Shown here piece by piece: positions 1 through 9,782 of a DNA stretch of 30,327 bases (its first letter is position 1; the number at the start of each line of letters is the position of its first letter). Under the pieces are notes generated by a model. The model searched no databases. It saw only the letters and a list, made by a program, of their open reading frames with translations, and was not told the origin of the DNA. The stretch lies in contig JADRCO010000581.1 in assembly GCA_021464525.1 (NCBI GenBank), positions 1-30,327 of the forward strand. Reading direction: 5' to 3'. This stretch comes from Rhizophagus sp. LPA8_4_AMF (Eukaryota; Glomeromycota; Glomeromycetes; Glomerales; Glomeraceae). The position numbers and the translations under genes are program-made.

Positions 1-32
1 AAAAAAAAATAAAAAAAAAGTTAACTTTTGTA

Positions 33-56
33 ATTTTTTTTTTTTTTTTTTTTTTT
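33..56 (-). other. LINE poly(A) tail
   Basis: Run of about 24 T on the plus strand, i.e. poly(A) at the 3' end of the minus-strand LINE, about 230 nt beyond its last coding segment. It marks the 3' boundary and the expected target-primed insertion end. Confidence 0.75.
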
Positions 57-288
57 GGTTAACATTTCACACTTTATTAATAAGAAATTACATATATGCC
101 TTTAGTTTGATAACGGTTATAGTAAAATTTACTATCTAAACAATAATACTAAACTAAATACCTAAAATGAACTATATACTAATTCACTTCCGATAAACCA
201 AGTTAAGAAGTAAAAATTAAAATAAAAATAAAAGCAGAATTAAAATAAAAACTCACCCAATAGGCGAAAAAAGAACAAATAATAAAAA

Positions 289-657
289 TTAAAATTTAAC
301 TTGGATCACATATATTGTAAAATCCATCGGCTTCATATTAAAATATATTCCATATAATAATCCTTCAGCTCTTGTGAAAGTTGATATATTATTATTTTTA
401 TCTACATATAAAGATTTTTTATTCAGATCATAACTATAAGAAGAACGTTTAATCTTCTTTTTAATTTTATAACGTCTTTCTTTATCAATTTGTATATCAC
501 ACCGTTCTTTCCAATAAACTTGTGTCTGAGAATAAACGAATTCTAAATATTTAACACCAATCGTAATAAGATCTTTATCACTTAATTTGATCTTTTCCAT
601 CAAAAAAATTGATAACTTCAAAGGAAATATTCCTTTAATAATATCTATAAAAGTCAA
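289..657 (-). pseudogene. LINE C-terminal basic segment
   Basis: This open stretch continues the LINE coding region after a one-base frame change; its frame is also open upstream, reading KDLAEFILDESFG just after the RNase H end. It contains VYWKERCDIQIDKERRYKIK, rich in Lys and Arg, and ends with PMDFTIYVIQVKF. It has no recognised domain, and its place at the extreme C-terminus suggests a nucleic-acid-binding tail. It is not an independent gene. Confidence 0.6.
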
Positions 658-710
658 TTCCTCATTGTTTACTTTAAGTTGACCAAAGGATTCATCAAGT
701 ATAAATTCAG

Positions 711-2174
711 CTAAATCCTTAAACGTAATTGAATATTTTCTAAATCAACGATGCTCTGATATAAGAAGTTAATTGAACTTTTAATTATTTGTTTAACTTT
801 CTTATTTTGGGATCTACACATCCAAACGTGATTAAAAGTTTCTTTTTTACGTTCACATCGTGGACATTTCCAATTTTTCAAAATATTATACATCGTATTC
901 TTACAATGTTCTATCGTAGGCAATTCTTCGATTAAACATTGTATCTTATATCTTCGCTTCCAAGATGTACAGAAATTCGTAGTTAAAATATTCTCGTAAT
1001 CCTTGATATATTCTAAAACAATATTCCAATTAATATTACCTTGTCTATATTTTGAATTACGATTTAAATTCAAAAAATTTTCAAAATTTTTTATATCAGT
1101 ATACTCTTTAACGAATCGTCGAATATTTTTTTCTATAATAATGTCATTCCACGTTAATAAATAATCGAAATTATGAATATAACGATAATTAATATCCATC
1201 GAATATGTTCTACTTATATCCTCATATTTCCCTTTAATTTTACTATCTAACTGATTATGATGTAAATCAGTCGCATGAGCTTTAACTTTTATAATCTTTG
1301 GTATTTCAACCATATCTTTTATAAGAAGTTGTTTAATTAAAACCCAAAGATAAATATTATTTTCTTCTTTCAAATGTCGTCTTACATTGGTAAATTCAAA
1401 ATGTCTTAATCTATTAAAGCGAGTAATCACAATTTCACTATCCGAATAAATAGAGACATTTTTAACATTATAACTAATTAATAAAGCTATAAAGAAAATA
1501 TACGTTTCTGTTTTTAAAGGAGAAATCCAATTTTCAATAGTCATATATAATTCATCGACCAATTCAAAGGTCTCGTTGTATACATTAATACCAGCCAAAC
1601 CCAAAATATTTTCTGTTCCACTATAACGGACTGACCCATCTATGTAAATATGAATATTCCCTTTGAGTTTCGCAATCTTTTGATTTATTGCTCTCAATTT
1701 TTGTATATTAATATTCTGATTACACTTCTCCTCTTTGATATAAGAATCAAAAACATCGATCGCGTGATAAATGGTTGGAAACCACCTAATATCATCTCCT
1801 TTATAACAATTTGGATCATTAAAAAATTTATTGTCTTCCCATAAATACATTTCTAAATGATCTTGAATATATCCAGGAAGAACATACGAGTCTCGTGAAA
1901 TAATTGAATGCTGTTGCGATAAAGTTTGATTTTTGATATAAAAAGTTCGCTCCATTGACGCTGTTATCAGGCAACTTGCCTTACTATATACATATCGATT
2001 TCCCAAAATACCATATTTATCATTTAAAGAACAACCTTTACATTTCTTAAACGCTAAGAAATTATCTGATCTATAATTAACCGTATTATAATGTTCAATA
2101 ACTATATACGAATTTCCCATATCAATCTTAAATTTCCTTCCATATACTATAGTATTATTTTTTATCATAATCAC
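711..2174 (-). pseudogene. LINE RNase H domain with CCHC-type zinc motif
   Basis: Type I RNase H region, expected to remove the RNA strand during reverse transcription. Numbered from the first codon shown (a GTG, not a real start) the catalytic set is visible: Asp179 in IYIDGSVRY, Glu223 in LKTETYIF, Asp245 in IYSDSEIV, His300 in KVKAHATD and Asp310 in NQLDSKIK. Near residues 430-450 the pattern CPRC-x8-H-x4-C forms a zinc-binding motif, as often seen at the end of LINE proteins. The segment is 487 residues long and open throughout, the best-preserved part of the element. At its end the frame shifts once more near 715-730 into the C-terminal piece. Family assignment is firm; activity of the whole element is excluded by the breaks upstream. 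Confidence 0.88.
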
Positions 2175-2203
2175 GAAAGATTTCCTATTAGTAAAAGGAT
2201 TAT

Positions 2204-2707
2204 CTAATACCTTTTTGAACTCAAACCTTTAAGATTAGAAATAATATTATTCGTATTATTATTAACTTTTTGAAAAAAAACGTCTTTAATATTTCTATTA
2301 ACTTTTTCGTCCTTTAAAATTTCTTTTTCTAGCTCAACCCACGAATCTAAAATTAAAGATCTATTCGGTGATTTAAATTTATTAAATTTTTTCCCCAACA
2401 CTTCTCTAAACGTTATCATATTTTTCCCATCCAACGTTAAAATCTGATCCAAAAAAATTATATTTAATTTTTTTAAAGATCGAAAATTTTTCCAATATAT
2501 TTTTTTGTCTAATACTTCTTTGAGTAAAATATTACCTCCAATAATTTTAAACTTATTTTTTTCTATATAATTATCTTTAATTTTAAATTTACTATCTATC
2601 AATAACTTAATATTATTTAATATAAAAGAATTCGATAATACTTTATTTAATTTCTTATGATGAACTATATCTTCTGAAGATAAAACGACAACTGGATTAT
2701 TAGACAA
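2204..2707 (-). pseudogene. LINE segment between RT and RNase H
   Basis: Lys- and Asn-rich segment that follows the RT in the same frame after a TAG (probably a former CAG) at 2720-2722. It has no motif I recognise; its position corresponds to the connection region between the RT thumb and RNase H. At its 3' end, near 2210-2225, the reading moves to another frame: the RNase H frame is open upstream of its apparent start and reads KKVLDNPFTNRKSF there, so a one-base shift separates the two parts. It is therefore not a gene of its own. Confidence 0.6.
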
Positions 2708-2719
2708 AAGAAGCGCTTC

Positions 2720-4567
2720 CTAAATATTTAATAAATGAATCATCGTAATTCTGCCCAATTCTTCTTGATCATTCAGTTGTATAATAAAATTCGTTATTTT
2801 CGCTTGTTTTTGATTATCTAAAATACTTTTGATATTATAAAGATCTTTTAAATGAATAATGGCATTGGGAGCTGTTTTTGCCAAACCCAATTTATGCTTG
2901 AATAAAATCCGAAAAGAAGCCATTAATGAATTGCATTCCGCCTCCGTTAAAATTATTAATTGAGAACGATATTCAATTCTCGGTATTATCAACATATTAA
3001 AAATAAAACTCATTTGTTTATCGGTTAATCTTTTCCTAAGGATAAAGGAGTCACAACATTGTTTAATTTCATCTCGTAATTGTCTTAAAATATGTTTCCG
3101 TTCATTATAAGCATTAAACCAAACGCCTAATATTCTAGTTGAGCCGCACTTTTTCTCAGCAGGCTTAATGTTAATCGTAGAATTGCCAAATTGGATAATT
3201 TCTTCAGAAGCTAAATCAATCCCTTTTTGTTTCCTTAAAATTAATTCGGATTTCGATTTATTAATCTTGATATCGTTCAAAACATAAAAAGAATCAGCAA
3301 GCATAAGAATCTTTTCTAAATTCTCTTTCGATCCTGCGATAAAATTCGTATCATCCATATATGATAAACCAGGAAAATCAAAAGAACATGATACACTAAT
3401 ATCCTCATATAAATTCAAAATTCTATTACCGTTAATCTTATACCCTAAATCTGAATTTCGTATTTTTGCCAATAATGGATCATAATATATGATCCATAAT
3501 AAAGGTGATATAATCTCTCCTTGATCTATACCACATTGCATTTCGTATTCATCAGTAAGCCCATCGGGTGTAAAAATCCTGTTTTTCTGATCGATAAATA
3601 AATCAATTAACAAATTAATTAAATTATTCGGAAATTTAATTCAAGCTAAGGCTTTTTGTAGCATAAAAATATTGATTCTATCGTATGCCTTTGACATATC
3701 GAGCGCTAAAATCCATAGTTCCTTATCACGTTCATTGGCATGTTGAATAATCTCGTTAATAATTCGTAAAGGTTCAAACGTTGATTTAAATGGAAGACCA
3801 GCATACTGATACCCTTGAAGAATTTTATTTTCACTCATTATTTTTGATAATCGTTTAGTCAATATTTTCATCATCACCTTTCTCGGAATCTCTAAAAGCG
3901 TAATGGGTCATGTATTAACTAATTTAAAACCCCAAGGCTTAGGTTTCGGTATTGGATATATATTCGCTTTTTTCCAATCTTGTGGTATTTGTTGTTTATT
4001 AAAAATATCATTAATCAATTCTTTCAAAACATTATTAAATTCAAAAGGAGAATTTTTTATATCTTCGTAAAATATGTTGGTAGGTCCACTTGCTTTTTTC
4101 AAAGGTAATTCCTTTATTACATCTTCCCATTCCTCGTTTGTTATTGGACTTAGGACATCTTTATATAATGATTCTTGTATGGTTTCGATAGGGTTATATT
4201 CGTTAGTCCATTCTGCAGGAATATCTATGTTTCTATTCTTAGATCCTGCAAAATTTTTGAAATGTTCTATCGTTGCTTTCTTTATCTGTTTCATATCGGT
4301 AATAAGAATTTCTTCATATTCTTCGTTTTCCACAATCAGTCTGTCTATATAAATTTTATGAACTTCTTTATCCGTAATGTTATCAATCATACGCCTTTGA
4401 TTATTAGCGAGGTCATCACAATGCCTGGCTACAGCTTCTTCTATTTTTTCATTTTTAACTTTATAATTTTCTAAAGACAATTGCTTATATATACGATCGT
4501 ACCAATAATTTAGTTCAGTTAGATATTGACCTAGCATATATTTCCTAATTATTTTACATTGCGTCAA
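2720..4567 (-). pseudogene. LINE reverse transcriptase region (two in-frame TGA stops)
   Basis: Reverse transcriptase of the LINE, which would copy its RNA into DNA at a nicked target. Visible motifs in order: KKASGPTNI and PIPKPKP ahead of the fingers, PITLLEIPRK, LDMSKAYDRI (first catalytic Asp), GIDQGEIISPLLW (template grip), SYMDDTNFIAGS (catalytic YMDD) and LGVWFNA (thumb entry). The frame stays the same from 4567 to 2720 but is cut by TGA at 3908-3910 and 3641-3643, and ends at a TAG at 2720-2722 where the next segment continues in the same frame. The two TGAs sit where related proteins would carry Arg (before PITLL, and before IKFPNN), so CGA-to-TGA is the simplest reading. The segment starts at a non-AUG TTG; the true start is probably missing. 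Confidence 0.85.
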
Positions 4568-4589
4568 AAACGTTAGCTTTGCTAAACTA

Positions 4590-5045
4590 TCATATATATA
4601 AAATTATCTGAGACTTTTTTTCCCAATTTGGATTATGGTTAGATTAAAATGCAAAATCTAAACCATAAAAATGTACTAACTAATCCATAAAAATGTGCTA
4701 ATTTTCACAATTTTTCATTTCAAGATATGATTGTCAATGATCTAATGCATTCCAGGATGTGATCATCATTTCGGCACAAAAAATCTATCGAATTATTTGA
4801 TGTGTTTTAAAAATACTAGTTTATTACATGGAAAATGTGTAACATCATCATGGTCTGAACCCCCTTGGGAAATAACGCCATTTCTGGACATCCCCTAACA
4901 AACCCATTTTTGCAATAGTAGGAAGGAGAAAATTATATTATAATAATTTTATAACTAATTTTAACGTTAATCTCGCTATTTTATTTTTCAGACTTTACAG
5001 TAATTAATAAAATCAAGATTAAACAGATCATATTGTTTAAACTTC
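4590..5045. other. Gene-free spacer with small repeats
   Basis: No coding signal on either strand. It holds an imperfect hairpin (4634-4645 against 4655-4667) and a direct repeat of 17 bp with one mismatch (4663-4679 and 4685-4701). A less AT-rich patch at 4855-4910 may be the edge of an old repeat but has no visible partner here. Confidence 0.5.
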
Positions 5046-5431
5046 AGTCCACTTTACAATGCTACAATAAAATAAACACTTATTTATACACTGTAAATAA
5101 ATTTTTTTTAAAGAATGAATGACATTTTATTGAATTTTGTTCTATTTATACAAAAAACTAAGAAAATAAAAATAATAATAATAAATAAATAATGAGTTAA
5201 ATAAATCTTAAACAAGGATATTAAAGCTAATTCTCTTTTAAGCATTTGTTCATAGAGAAAACAGCGGTAAAGGTCATTTAATTTACGACGGCCACCTCAC
5301 CGATACCGATTTTCACGTCCTTAAAAAAATTAACAATTGTTTAAAGGATAAAAATGAATTATCATTCCATGATCCTAACTAAATTTTATATTTATCAAAA
5401 ACAATTAAATGTAATAATGAATCTCTTAATC

Positions 5432-5962
5432 CTATGGAGAATTCTGAAATCCTATTATATCTTGCATATCATAAGAAAGTTACGTTTACTGCTGTATTAT
5501 AAGTGTCATTCATTATTTGAATATACTTGGGAAGTAGATTAAGTAGTATTGAAGGATTGTTGTTTGTTGATAAACAATAGGATGTTGAACTTGTTGCTGA
5601 ATCTGTTGCCGAATTAGGGATTGTTCATTATAATGATGCGGCAACTGGTAATCAGGGACATGAGATAGATTAATTCCATTATTCAAGAGTTGAACATTTT
5701 CAGATAGATACGAGTATGATAACGAAAATAAAATTCAAATGTACCAGTATTATGAGGCGTAAGAGTCGTAGAATTAATAGTATTAGTAATGTGCAAGGTA
5801 TTTAAATTCGTATTAGATACTCCAACATTGTTAATTAAAGTATTTTGGATGATTTCATTGTTATTATTATTAGGAATTTGTTGAGGAGCAAAGCTATTTC
5901 CAATTTGATCCGGTTGTAAATTATAATATATAATCTTGTGTATTTTGGTTATTTGAATTCAT
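5432..5962 (-). pseudogene. Asn/Gln-rich family, copy 1 (decayed)
   Basis: Decayed relative of the open gene at 13097-13612. The start ATG (5960-5962) is kept and opens with MNSNNQNTQDY. Recognisable parts follow in shifting frames: the VGVSNTNLNTLHI block, the INLSHVPDYQLPHHYN block, the Gln-rich IRQQIQQQVQHPIVYQQ block, and an end like FQNSP before TAG at 5432-5434. Several small indels and stops split the frame. The central part between the FEFYF block and the NVQLL block is shortened relative to copy 3. The function of the family is unknown. Confidence 0.75.
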
Positions 5963-6126
5963 GTTGTTCAAAATCCAAATGATAATAAATAGAAAATGAA
6001 TAATAATTAATATAATATATTAGGAATTTAAAATTTAAAGGCGTATTAATTTTTACTCCTTTATCAATATGGAAGATTTTAAATTTTTTTTGGGCTTTTT
6101 TTGTTTTGAAAGAAAGAATGCACGTT

Positions 6127-6135
6127 GTTTATATA
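6127..6135 (-). promoter_or_regulatory. Putative TATA box upstream of family copy 1
   Basis: TATATAAAC on the minus strand, about 165 nt upstream of the copy 1 ATG. The block TATAAACAACG(T/C)GCA is kept in the equivalent place before copy 3 (12919-12932) although the surrounding flank is diverged, which is why I read it as a core promoter. Confidence 0.45.
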
Positions 6136-6239
6136 TGATTAAAAGTCAAATGTTCAACTAAGACTAGTACATCTGGTTGACTGAAATCAAAAATATATAT
6201 ATATACAGTATATATATTACACAATCAAAATGATTAAGG

Positions 6240-6567
6240 TAGGGATTGGAATCGATTCCCCCAAAATCGAATTAATCGAAAATCGAATCAGAATCGATTA
6301 ATCGAAAATCGCACCAAAAAATCGAATCTATAATGCCGGCTCAAATTACAAAATTAAAACTCACGTGACTTCGGATAAATAGTTTAGCCACCGAGTAAGT
6401 GATGTTACACAAAATTTTATTGCACATTTTTGTGTTACACAAATTTTGTAATTCGGGCCAGCACTATAAACTCGGCCTGAGTTACCGGCGATCACTTGAG
6501 ATTCGATTAATCGCGATTAATCGATTCTAGAATCGATTCTCAAAATTAGAATCGATTCCAATCCCTA
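6240..6567. mobile_element. hAT-type MITE (non-autonomous DNA transposon)
   Basis: A 328-bp element bounded by a perfect 19-bp terminal inverted repeat, TAGGGATTGGAATCGATTC at 6240-6258 and its reverse complement at 6549-6567. It is flanked by an 8-bp target duplication with one mismatch, GATTAAGG (6232-6239) and GATCAAGG (6568-6575). The TAGGG ends and the 8-bp duplication are hallmarks of the hAT superfamily. Subterminal repeats of the AATCGATTAATCG type lie at both sides, and two GTTACACAAA-type motifs face each other in the middle. It has no coding capacity and would need a transposase from elsewhere. The clean ends suggest fairly recent insertion. Confidence 0.9.
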
Positions 6568-6574
6568 GATCAAG

Positions 6575-6718
6575 GTAGTCACGTTAATTTTTTATATATT
6601 ACATTATAAATTATCCAAAAAAAAAATTATATTTCGATCAACGGTTCATAATCACGTTATTTTTTTTTTTTTACATTAAATTCTGAATTGCCAAAAAAAA
6701 TTTATGTATTACACAACC
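6575..6718. repeat. Diverged tandem repeat of about 75 bp beside the MITE
   Basis: Two diverged units, beginning near GTAGTCACGTTA (6575) and ATAATCACGTTA (6649), each with a T-rich stretch, a TACATTA core and an A-rich run. A third partial unit (TATTACACAATCAAAATG) lies left of the MITE, so the MITE appears to have landed inside this array. Confidence 0.45.
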
Positions 6719-6719
6719 A

Positions 6720-7134
6720 AACTTTATTTTTTTAAGCAGTAGATTTGAATAGGCTAAGATAATCTATATTTTTTGATTGGAACATATATTTAGAATTAAG
6801 CTTTCATGATATATCGCAAGATATTAATCTTGGATTTATTCAAAATATTGATAAGAAAATTGCAGAAAACAACATGTTGCACATTCACATTCGTATATAA
6901 ATTATCGTACAGTATAGTATATGTATATACTATATATATATATGAGTGTTGTACTGTACTGTACAAAAAGCAAAAAAAAAAAAAATAAAAAATTCGTACA
7001 GAACCTGATTGAAATATTATCTAGACAAATTTTTTAACATAAAAATTTTTCATAAAATTATTTTAGACATTGAAATTTTATTTATTTTAAATACACTGTT
7101 AAACTAAATAAACTAAAACTAAAAGTAATATTAT
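6720..7134. other. AT-rich gene-free stretch
   Basis: No coding signal. It contains TA-rich simple sequence and a GTACTGTACTGTAC run around 6905-6965. Confidence 0.5.
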
Positions 7135-7294
7135 CTCTGTAAAAACTCCATAAAATGAGCCTTTCACGGATCCATTCACGGAAAATGTGAATAATACGAT
7201 AAATTCCGTGATATAAGGTTATTAATTCTGGAAATATGAGCCTTTTGCGGGAAAAAGATGGAATATAAAAAACGGATCGACTTTTTTTACAGGG
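7135..7294. mobile_element. Short MITE-like element (CCCTGTAAAAA ends)
   Basis: About 160 bp with short inverted ends, CTCTGTAAAAA at the left and the reverse complement of CCCTGTAAAAA at the right, flanked by TTAT on both sides (7131-7134 and 7295-7298), a possible 4-bp target duplication. The right 50 bp (GGGAAAAAGATGG, then ACGGATCGAC, then TTTTTACAGGG) match the right end of the element at 9021-9145. CACGG/CCGTG motifs recur inside. There is no coding capacity and the superfamily is not assigned. Confidence 0.55.
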
Positions 7295-7439
7295 TTATAG
7301 TGGTGTTAAAAATAGAAGTTTTTTATGATTTATTGGACAATTGACCAAAATTTTCTAATTACCGCATTTATTTTTAACAGGACTAACAGTAGACGACACT
7401 AAGAATGCATGTAACTAACAATATCAATAAAAAAGAACC

Positions 7440-7720
7440 ACTATGGTAAAAAGTACCGATTAATAAAGGAGACAATCACAAAAAGTAAAACAATAAATAA
7501 TGAAAAAAGTAAAAGGGATAAAAAGAAATAAAAAAGATGTAGGGAATGAAAAGGAAGAAAGGGATAAGAAGAGAAGAACACAAGGATAAATAAAGAAGAT
7601 AAAGGGGGCAAAAGAAAAGAAAAAAAGGATAAAGGGAATAAAAGGGAATAAAAAATGAAGGGATAAAAGAAAATGAAAGAAAGAATGGGAATAAATAAAG
7701 GAAGATAGAAAATAAGTACT
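7440..7720 (+). repeat. Polypurine tract
   Basis: About 280 bp of nearly pure A/G with G in runs of two to five and very little C, with GGGATAAA- and GGGAATAAA-like phrases repeated irregularly. The opposite strand reads as an open Phe/Leu/Ser-rich frame, which is a by-product of the composition. Similar purine-rich coding sequence occurs in the decayed gene at 27707-27862, so a distant link is possible but unproven. Confidence 0.7.
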
Positions 7721-7807
7721 TCCAACAAAATAGGTGTTTAAATTTCCTTTAAAACTTAAATAAATGAATAAAATAGTACATACATAATTTTAAAACTTGA
7801 TCTTTAG

Positions 7808-7903
7808 ATTTACGAATTTATTAAAAAAGAATCGTTCGCGGAGCTCGAATTTCTCAATAAAATTAGCAAAGAAAATAAAGAAAGTACTAAATTTATACTT
7901 TAG
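7808..7903 (+). other. Short coding-like island, possible exon remnant
   Basis: 31 codons between two in-frame stops reading YEFIKKESFAELEFLNKIS and then a charged tail. The local sequence TCGTTCGCGGAGCTCGAA is much less AT-rich than its surroundings, and TTTAG just before it could be a splice acceptor. I do not recognise the protein. It may be chance. Confidence 0.25.
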
Positions 7904-7970
7904 ATCTGTACAAAATTATTAATGTATTTAATCATTTATATTTTTATATAATTATATGATATATCGATAT

Positions 7971-8080
7971 TATAAACAAAAAAGTTTTATGTGTTCGTAT
8001 TATTTAACATATCATTTTTTATTTAAGAAAATTAATGTATTTTATGATACATTATAAATAAAAAAGTTTTATGTATTCGT
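7971..8080. repeat. Partial tandem duplication, period 82 bp
   Basis: The 28-mer at 7971-7998 recurs at 8053-8080 with two mismatches (core AAAAAAGTTTTATGT), and weaker similarity extends to the left of each copy. Confidence 0.6.
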
Positions 8081-9020
8081 CAAATACATTTGTCTTCGAA
8101 CTTGTATTAAAAAAATTACAACTATCTACTAACTCTGTAAAGATGAGTAATGGCATTTAAACCAGATAGTTATACCGAATCGATTTCGATAAATAAAGCT
8201 TTTTAATATCGTGACTGTATTTTAATTTAATTAAATGATCTTCGATTTGTGAAGTCTACAACTTGGTCTAGAAAGAACATAAAGTTTTTCAGTTAGAAAT
8301 TCAACTTGGTGTGTATTGTGATATTTCTCTGATTTTAAGTCTCTTTTTATTGTTGCATTTCTTTTTATAATAAAGTCTTAACTATTCATGCATATAATCA
8401 TATGATCACATATGTATCGTAATCAAAATTTTAACTGGAAAAAAATTTTTTAACATTTACCGCAGTAGCTTTTTAACTGGTCGAGCTTAATAATATTTAT
8501 CGTATATCGTTTACTAATTCCTGTTTATTATATCCAGAAAGCTGATGATACCTAAATCAGTTACAATATAAATGATACAGCTAAATTTTTTTGTTTCTAA
8601 AAATAGCCGGACCAATGATTTCATAATTTCATAACTTTACAGATCAAAACTTGTTTCCATTTTTAAATCAAGGTATAAGATAGAAAAGAGGTTCTTTTTC
8701 TAAATTTTGTAAAAAGAATTTACAATAGAATCTTTGAATGCACATTGCATGCAATTAATTCATTTAAGATAAAGAAATTCTGTAAAGGGATAATGATGAA
8801 ATAAGGATTAATAAAATTATTTTTAGCTTCGTTATTGTAAATATAAATTTTATGCATACGTTAATTTAATCATTTTGACAATTGGACAATTTTGTACTTT
8901 ATATTCTGATATACGAAGTAATATGGCGTTACTACAATATGCCGTAATCATATGTGAAACATGTATAGAATTAAATTTTTACTACTTAATCTAGATAAAG
9001 ATGACATATGATCAATTCTG
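8081..9020. other. Gene-free AT-rich stretch
   Basis: No coding run, paired repeat or RNA gene was found by eye on either strand. Confidence 0.5.
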
Positions 9021-9145
9021 CCCTATAAAAATTTTCATTAGAATATTTCCATTATTTTTCCGTGGCTTTCGTAAAAATTCTGTGAAAATGATACATTCAC
9101 GGAAAAAACATGGAAATATAACACGGATCAACATTTTTTACGGGG
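9021..9145. mobile_element. Short MITE-like element, relative of 7135-7294
   Basis: About 125 bp starting CCCTATAAAAA and ending with the reverse complement of CCCCGTAAAAAATG. The right half (CACGGAAAAAACATGG, ATATAACACGGATCAAC, TTTTTTACGGGG) matches the right end of the element at 7135-7294. CCGTGG on the left faces CACGG on the right, giving hairpin potential. No clear target duplication remains. An open frame across it has no coding support. Confidence 0.5.
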
Positions 9146-9461
9146 TTGAAACGCTAACATGCATTGTTTCTGAAATACAACATATTCTTTTAAATAATTA
9201 TTAATTTTATTTTTTTTTTTTCTAAAAAAGTGATCATACTTTATCTTTTAAAAATAAGGATTTATATGCATATTTCTATGCATATTTTTTTTTTGAAAAA
9301 AAAAAAAAAGAATCTGATTTATTAGTATGTTGCGTCTTCGCTGAAAATTTTTGTTAATAGACTTACCTCACAAATTTTATAAAACCTTCCACAAATCTAA
9401 CGGACCTACTATAACTTTACAAATATAGCGGTTGAAAGCACCAAGTTTCGAAAACTGGCAG

Positions 9462-9560
9462 CATTACTCCGTTTTCATAACGAGCCTTGACCTCTTCTTT
9501 TTCGACTGAAGTTAGTAAAGCAAATTTTCAAACAAAACTATCATAAAATTCTTTTGAATA
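9462..9560 (-). pseudogene. Small heat-shock protein (Hsp20/alpha-crystallin) fragment
   Basis: About 33 codons reading KEFYDSFV, a TGA (9528-9530), then KFALLTSVEKEEVKARYENG. This fits the alpha-crystallin core of Hsp20 chaperones, where a phrase like F-R-x-F-x-L-P is followed by V-x-x-E-x-V-x-A-x-Y-x-N-G-V-L. The TGA sits on the position usually held by Arg, so CGA-to-TGA is likely. The frame stays open to 9420 but the usual V-x-V-x-P-K strand after NGV is not found. Upstream the frame closes near 9575. No other Hsp20 parts are visible nearby, so this is a small relic. The call rests on motif recognition by eye. Confidence 0.5.
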
Positions 9561-9782
9561 GTGCTGTTTACCTTAAAACTTCTAAATTATTTATTCTCAT
9601 AACTCACAACTATATATCAATACCAGACCTCTAATAAAACACATAATTGTAACTTAATGATATATATAAAATATTTACGCCCTCAAGTTCATAAAAAAAC
9701 AATTTTTATATCCACCGAAAATGTGAAAATTCTTCTATTTAATTTTTTTTAATAAAATGATATTTTAATAATTATTTATCAG

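Larger units (their letters stand above)
34..4571 (-). mobile_element. 5'-truncated, decayed LINE (non-LTR retrotransposon) with RT, RNase H and zinc motif
   Basis: Read on the minus strand this is one long retrotransposon coding region: RT fingers/palm, YMDD box, thumb/connection, RNase H with a C-terminal zinc motif, and a final basic segment, followed by about 230 nt of 3' untranslated sequence and a run of about 24 A (T on the plus strand, 33-56). No endonuclease domain is seen upstream of the RT, and coding similarity fades near 4570-4600, which fits a 5'-truncated insertion. Three in-frame stops and about two frameshifts interrupt the coding region, so it is dead. A weak candidate target duplication (11 of 14 matches) lies at 20-33 and 4572-4585. 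The clade is not settled; the RT-RNase H-zinc order recalls Tad- or I-like fungal LINEs. Confidence 0.85.
5050..6170 (-). repeat. Duplication unit 1 of the Asn/Gln-rich gene family (gene plus flanks)
   Basis: Similarity to the unit around 13097-13612 covers the gene, about 400 nt beyond the stop (blocks such as the T-rich stretch after TATACAAAAA near 5145 and the GGTAAAGG-containing block at 5265-5285), and about 200 nt upstream including a TATA box. The whole unit, not just the coding part, was duplicated. Confidence 0.7.

Noticed and set aside
4074-4474. Plus-strand open frames inside the LINE
   Set aside because: They are shadows of the minus-strand reverse transcriptase frame.
7441-7728. 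Open minus-strand frame of 95 codons, rich in Phe, Leu and Ser
   Set aside because: It is the complement of a polypurine tract; composition alone explains it.
9001-9204. Plus-strand frame of 67 codons
   Set aside because: It lies mostly within the MITE-like element at 9021-9145 and has no protein-like features.
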